This document shows positions 60,145 to 64,000 of a stretch of 64,000 bases of DNA, piece after piece; position 1 is the first letter of the stretch, and the number at the start of each line of letters is the position of its first letter. The stretch comes from Pseudomonas sp. M30-35. GTDB taxonomy: Bacteria > Pseudomonadota > Gammaproteobacteria > Pseudomonadales > Pseudomonadaceae. The DNA lies in assembly GCF_002163625.1 (NCBI RefSeq), contig NZ_CP020892.1:620001-684000 (forward strand). The letters are read 5' to 3'. The position numbers were made by a program, and so were the translations under genes. The notes under the pieces were generated by a model, which saw only the letters and a list, made by a program, of their open reading frames with translations, searched no databases and was not told where the DNA came from.

Positions 60145-60576
60145 ATGAAAGCGCGCATTCAATGGGCTGGTGAGGCCCTTTTTATCGGTGAATCGGGTAG
60201 TGGCCATGCAGTGGTGATGGACGGTCCCCCAGAAAGCGGCGGACGTAACCTGGGTGTTCGGCCCATGGAGATGGTGTTGATAGGCCTCGGTGGCTGCAGC
60301 AACTTCGATGTGGTGAGTATTCTTAAGAAGTCCCGACAAGCAGTTGAAAGCTGCGAAGCGTTCCTTGAAGCCGAGCGTGCGGGTGAGGAACCTAAGGTTT
60401 TCACCAAGATTCATCTGCACTTCGTCGTAAAGGGGCGCGGCTTGAAAGAGGCGCAGGTCAAGCGTGCGGTCGAGTTGTCGGCTGAGAAGTATTGCTCTGC
60501 ATCAATCATGCTCGCTCGCGGCGGGGTTGAGATCAGCCATGACTACGAGATTATCGAGCTCGGACAGGCGGAATAA
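60145..60576 (+). CDS. OsmC family peroxiredoxin-like protein
   Basis: 143 residues from ATG 60145 (MKARIQWAG). OsmC/Ohr fold with active-type Cys in LIGLGGCSNFDVV and second Cys in AEKYCSASIML. Such proteins reduce organic hydroperoxides or are of unknown use (YhfA branch). The YhfA-type branch seems the closest. It is divergent from vfr, as in P. aeruginosa. Confidence 0.9.
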   Translation: MKARIQWAGEALFIGESGSGHAVVMDGPPESGGRNLGVRPMEMVLIGLGGCSNFDVVSILKKSRQAVESCEAFLEAERAGEEPKVFTKIHLHFVVKGRGLKEAQVKRAVELSAEKYCSASIMLARGGVEISHDYEIIELGQAE

Positions 60577-60630
60577 GCCGGGTTAACTCCGTTTGATTTA
60601 ACTCGTTAGCCTTTCGCTGACATCCTTTTA

Positions 60631-60789
60631 TCATTTGTAGCGTCCACACTCTGGCGGGCGGTGCATTGCATCTGCATAATGGCGCCCCTTTTTAGGGGTG
60701 CTATGCACTTCGTACACATAACCAAAATCGCCAAAGCGAAGAGGTGTTAACCGTCCTACGCAGCCGAGTACTTCACGGTTGACGGGCAT
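60631..60789 (-). CDS. Possible small protein, 52 residues
   Basis: Not recognised. The frame [14 protein letters not shown]...PPECGRYK looks protein-like in composition and occupies most of the gap between the osmC-like gene and speD, but the ribosome site is poor (GGTCGAG). A GCGCCCCT/AGGGGTGC stem lies within it, which could instead be a structure in the speD leader. Confidence 0.22.
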   Translation of the reverse strand: MPVNREVLGCVGRLTPLRFGDFGYVYEVHSTPKKGRHYADAMHRPPECGRYK

Positions 60790-60835
60790 GCTCGACCACG
60801 CGGCTTTGCCGCTTTCTATAGAGAGTTTTAAAACG

Positions 60836-61630
60836 GTGAAAAGCAGACTCAAGCTCCATGGGTTTAACAACCTGACCAAGACCTTGAGCTTCAACATCTA
60901 TGACATCTGCTACGCGGAAACGCAGGAAGACCAGCAGGCTTATGTTCAGTACATCGACGAAGAGTACGATGCTGAGCGCCTGACGCAGATTCTCACTGAT
61001 GTTGTTGACATTATCGGCGCTAACATCCTCAACATTGCCCGTCAGGATTACGAGCCGCAAGGCGCCAGCGTAACCATCCTGATTTCCGAGCAGCCGGTTG
61101 AGCCGACCGAAAGCCAGATAGAGGAGTCCCCAGGCCCGCTGCCTGAGACAATCCTTGCGCATCTGGACAAAAGCCATATCACCGTACATACCTATCCGGA
61201 AATTCATCCGGTAGACGGTATTGCCACTTTCCGTGTTGATATTGATGTGTCGACCTGTGGCGTGATTTCACCGCTGAAAGCGCTGAATTACCTGATCCAT
61301 CAATTTGATTCGGACATCGTGACTGTCGATTACCGCGTTCGTGGGTTCACCCGTGACGTTGAAGGTAAGAAGCACTTTATCGATCATGAGATCAACTCAA
61401 TCCAGAATTACCTGTCTGATGACACGCAAGACGCCTATCAAATGACGGACGTTAACGTGTATCAAGAAAACCTGTTCCACACCAAAATGCTGCTCAAGAA
61501 CTACGATTTGGACGATTACCTTTTCGGTGATGCCAGCCGCAGTTTGACCCCAGAGCAGCGTCAGCAGGTTGAGGCGCGTTTGCGTCACGAGATGCTTGAG
61601 ATTTTCTACGCGCGCAACATGCCGAAGTAG
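60836..61630 (+). CDS. speD: S-adenosylmethionine decarboxylase proenzyme, E. coli type
   Basis: Produces decarboxylated SAM for spermidine synthesis. The start is GTG 60836 with GAGAG upstream; homologues begin here ([20 protein letters not shown]), giving 264 residues. Self-cleavage at Lys112-Ser113 ([12 protein letters not shown]) creates the pyruvoyl group. The large E. coli-type form, not the small Thermotoga type. Confidence 0.97.
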   Translation: MKSRLKLHGFNNLTKTLSFNIYDICYAETQEDQQAYVQYIDEEYDAERLTQILTDVVDIIGANILNIARQDYEPQGASVTILISEQPVEPTESQIEESPGPLPETILAHLDKSHITVHTYPEIHPVDGIATFRVDIDVSTCGVISPLKALNYLIHQFDSDIVTVDYRVRGFTRDVEGKKHFIDHEINSIQNYLSDDTQDAYQMTDVNVYQENLFHTKMLLKNYDLDDYLFGDASRSLTPEQRQQVEARLRHEMLEIFYARNMPK

Positions 61631-61644
61631 ATGATTTGCTGAAT

Positions 61645-61672
61645 AAAAAAACCCGCTGATGCGGGTTTTTTT
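61645..61672. terminator. Bidirectional terminator between speD and carbonic anhydrase
   Basis: ACCCGC-TGAT-GCGGGT stem with A7 before and T7 after, between convergent genes. Confidence 0.93.
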
Positions 61673-61683
61673 AGGGCAAGTAC

Positions 61684-62451
61684 TCAGTCCTCATCAATCT
61701 CGCGCTGATTGATTGCTTCTGCTGGACGGTTGTTGCCAGTAAAAACGCTTTGGAATGCGCTGATCTGATCGGGGGAAAGCTCCAATAGCTTCTCGAATAA
61801 TACCCATTGCACGCCTTCAGTGCAGGGCGGTGTGGTCAATGAGCCCTTATAGAAAAAGTGCTTGCTGGAGCTGGGTAGAATTTTGCCGAGATCAGGCGCC
61901 TGCTCTTGGCTGAGTTGTACATGAGCGCCCTTTTTTTGCGGCAACATTTTGCTCCAGATGTGTTCAAGCTGGGTGTTTTTATCACCGCTTTTGATCATCG
62001 CTGCAACCACTAACAACGAGCCATCCGACGCCTGATTGACCCAATGCATTTCCATGGGGAAACGTTTGCCGCTGTACAGGTGTTCGCTTGGGGAGTGGAA
62101 GTGGAACTGTACTAGCTTGTAAGTTTTGCCCTGAAACTGAAGGCTGTTGTCTCCCGTTACGTTGGCTTGAATCGAGTGACCATTGTTGACTACGTCTAGC
62201 GGGCTGCGTTGATAGTTAATACTAAGGCTGGCCGACGCCGCTTTGACATGCGTCGCGCTAGTACTAGGTATATCGATAGGTGATTGGTGTGTGCCCTTGG
62301 CACAGGTGGCGTAGTCGCCATTGGCATCGAGCCCGGCCCAGTGATCCGGGGAGTTGTGTCCTGAATAGCTCCATTCGCTTGCAGCGCTGTACAGCGGTAA
62401 AGTTGCGAGCACGCAGGCGATAAGTTTCAGGCGAATTGGTTTTACTAACAT
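61684..62451 (-). CDS. Alpha-type carbonic anhydrase, periplasmic
   Basis: Hydrates CO2 to bicarbonate outside the inner membrane. The start at 62451 follows AAGGA; a GTG two codons earlier is in frame. 255 residues. Signal peptide to about residue 25 (YSAASEW). Zinc ligands His117 and His119 (QFHFH) and His136 (MEMHW); proton-shuttle candidate His92; Cys50 and the Cys in TTPPCTEGV form the usual disulfide. All active-site residues appear present. Confidence 0.93.
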   Translation of the reverse strand: MLVKPIRLKLIACVLATLPLYSAASEWSYSGHNSPDHWAGLDANGDYATCAKGTHQSPIDIPSTSATHVKAASASLSINYQRSPLDVVNNGHSIQANVTGDNSLQFQGKTYKLVQFHFHSPSEHLYSGKRFPMEMHWVNQASDGSLLVVAAMIKSGDKNTQLEHIWSKMLPQKKGAHVQLSQEQAPDLGKILPSSSKHFFYKGSLTTPPCTEGVQWVLFEKLLELSPDQISAFQSVFTGNNRPAEAINQREIDED

Positions 62452-62561
62452 AAGCACATTCCTTGTGTTTTACAGGTTGGGTTACCTAATCGAGCTTTCT
62501 ACTCGGCCAAGGCTGTATAGCGTCTCGGCCTTTTGCTTGTCCGACTTGGCAGAGCCAAGCC

Positions 62562-63209
62562 TCAGATTCGGTAAGCGCTTTTAGTCATGATCTTGGAGAG
62601 CAGGGTCATGCCGAACTTAACTGGACGAGGGAATTTAATCCCACCGGCTTCGAGTGCAGTACTTGCGTGATGGCTTTCGTCTACACGCATTTGTTGCAGA
62701 ATTGCCCGAGTCTTTTCATCATGCTCAGGCACTTGTTCCAAGTGTTCATCTAGGTGTTTAACCACTTGGTCTTCGGTGGCCGCGACAAAACCTAGGCTGA
62801 CTTTGTCACTGACCAAGCCGGCGAGCGCGCCGACGCCGAATGACAAGCCATAAAAGAGCGGGTTGAAAACACTTGGGCGGCCACCCAGTTGGTGAATCCG
62901 CTGCTCACACCACGCGAGGTGATCAACTTCCTCGTCTGCGGAGTGCTCCATTGCCGCTCGAACTTCAGGCAATTTAGCCGTCAGTGCCTGGCCCTGATAT
63001 AACGCTTGAGCGCAAACCTCACCGGTATGGTTGATACGCATCAACCCGGCAATATGCTTGGCCTCTTGCTGATCAAGCTCGGTATCGGGTTGCACAACCG
63101 CAGGAGATGGGCGTGTTGGTTGGCCGCTGAACGGCAGTAGCGTGCGCAAGGCAACATCCGCTTGCAGTAACAGGCGATCGACTGGGGAGTATTGGCGGTC
63201 ACTGGCCAT
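62562..63209 (-). CDS. coq7: Ubiquinone synthesis hydroxylase Coq7
   Basis: Di-iron monooxygenase that hydroxylates 2-polyprenyl-3-methyl-6-methoxy-1,4-benzoquinone. 215 residues; iron ligands lie in [16 protein letters not shown], the EEVDHLAW motif and [13 protein letters not shown] plus DESHH. Pseudomonas uses this enzyme in place of UbiF. It is monocistronic. Confidence 0.96.
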   Translation of the reverse strand: MASDRQYSPVDRLLLQADVALRTLLPFSGQPTRPSPAVVQPDTELDQQEAKHIAGLMRINHTGEVCAQALYQGQALTAKLPEVRAAMEHSADEEVDHLAWCEQRIHQLGGRPSVFNPLFYGLSFGVGALAGLVSDKVSLGFVAATEDQVVKHLDEHLEQVPEHDEKTRAILQQMRVDESHHASTALEAGGIKFPRPVKFGMTLLSKIMTKSAYRI

Positions 63210-63548
63210 GGGATAATCTCCGGCGAGAACAATTGCCGACAGTGTACGCTAATCGGCAGAGCAGGGCTTGACCGGGATCTGCCTGGTGGTTGTGTCGTGT
63301 GCGCATGGTGCCGTGTTTAGTCACAGCGGCTGATCAATTTCCAGCTGTATTTCAGCGAAATCTAACACCGTTAAATGAATATCTTTGGTCAGCGCTTTAT
63401 CATCTGTGGATAAAGTCATGCTTTTATAGCGTGTATCAACGGGGGCTGCGACAACGCTAAGAACAGGCACTCGATTGAGTTTGCCGGCTATTGGCTTGGA
63501 GTACTGTGCGGCATAGGGCCGTTACAGTAGGTTGTTTGGGGAGTTGCT
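63210..63548. other. coq7-ATPase intergenic region, possible gene remnant
   Basis: No firm gene in 339 bases. On the minus strand a frame runs from about 63520 to a stop at 63321 (with GTG at 63470), reading PVLSVVAAPVDTRYKSMTL... to LEIDQPL. It looks protein-like but lacks a good start and ribosome site, so it may be a remnant. Confidence 0.35.
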
Positions 63549-64000
63549 GTGAAAAACGACATACACGACCTCGGCATGGTGCTCGATTCGAAAGTCAAGT
63601 TGGTGCTGATCGAGTCTTGGGATGAGCTGCGCGTTCTGCAAATGCTCACCAGTTTGGCGGTTAAACGCAGTTTGGGCTTGTACACCTGGTCGGTGACCGA
63701 AGGTTTGCAGCATCTTGGATTTTCCGCGGATACACCCGACCGAGAGGGGTCGCAGGAGCCTGAAGTCGCATTGCGACTGATCAAGGCCGACCCGCAACCC
63801 AATCTTTATGTCATGTGTGATTTGCACCCATTCATGCTGGATAACCCAAAGCTGGTACGGCTGCTTAAAGAAATCGCCATGAATGACAGCTTGCATAAAC
63901 CAACGCTGGTTCTGGTTTCACATGCGTGCAAGCTACCGCCCGAGATTCAGCGCTACGCAGCCCGCTTCAGCCTGGCATTGCCGAGCGAAGATGAATTACA
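63549..64000 (+). CDS. AAA-family ATPase, Ycf46-like (N-terminal part only)
   Basis: The first 150 codons of a gene that runs off the window. Start at GTG 63549, supported by GGGGAG five to six bases upstream. The segment KVKLVLIESWDELRVLQML and the later SHACKLPPEI match the N-terminal domain of Ycf46-type AAA ATPases. The ATPase core lies beyond the edge. In P. aeruginosa an AAA ATPase gene also follows coq7. Confidence 0.78.
   Translation, partial: MKNDIHDLGMVLDSKVKLVLIESWDELRVLQMLTSLAVKRSLGLYTWSVTEGLQHLGFSADTPDREGSQEPEVALRLIKADPQPNLYVMCDLHPFMLDNPKLVRLLKEIAMNDSLHKPTLVLVSHACKLPPEIQRYAARFSLALPSEDEL

Overview
The window is a stretch of a Pseudomonas-type gammaproteobacterial chromosome. The evidence is conserved gene order rather than any single marker: rpoD-dnaG-rpsU/tsaD-plsY/folB-folK/cca, then spoVR-yeaH-prkA, glpE-apaH-apaG-rsmA-pdxA-surA-lptD/amgK-murU-djlA, and rpe-gph-trpE-trpG-trpD-trpC/vfr/osmC-speD/coq7. 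This is essentially the order I remember from P. aeruginosa, without that species' pyocin cluster between trpE and trpG. Base composition looks moderate rather than strongly GC-rich, so a non-aeruginosa Pseudomonas or close relative is likely. I cannot name the species.

Positions 1-16,300 are variable environmental-response genes: a partial sigma-54 activator divergent from a DctP-DctQ-DctM TRAP transporter, a membrane diguanylate cyclase, an RlmI-like methyltransferase, a 44-residue membrane protein, an AraC regulator, a cupin dioxygenase, a MscS-type channel, a Cache chemoreceptor, a second AraC regulator, and a secreted tyrosine phosphatase fused to an autotransporter barrel.

Positions 16,300-23,460 look like an accessory island lying 3' of a CAU tRNA gene. 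It holds two unrelated HipBA modules facing each other, a type VI-style nuclease toxin/immunity pair (Tox-REase-5 and Imm52), a NERD nuclease-like protein, and repeat debris of the kind found around REP-associated transposases. No integrase or transposase gene is visible. The second hipBA has four regularly spaced palindromes in front of it, the first of which covers the hipB start codon.

Positions 23,460-64,000 are mainly core. A tRNA and a 1245-residue SBP-PAS-GGDEF-EAL protein precede the macromolecular synthesis genes rpoD, dnaG and rpsU. Next come folate, phospholipid and CCA-adding genes, the PrkA-YeaH-SpoVR stress module, the outer-membrane biogenesis/PdxA/RsmA cluster, peptidoglycan recycling (amgK-murU), the trp genes behind a Trp-rich leader peptide, vfr, speD, an alpha carbonic anhydrase, coq7, and the start of an AAA-type ATPase gene.

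The points most worth following up are: the 17-bp tandem repeats that place two five-codon minicistrons directly in front of rsmA; the four phased hipBA operators; the truncated-looking Tox-REase-5 gene whose predicted 5' end lies inside a transposon-type repeat; and the phosphatase autotransporter.
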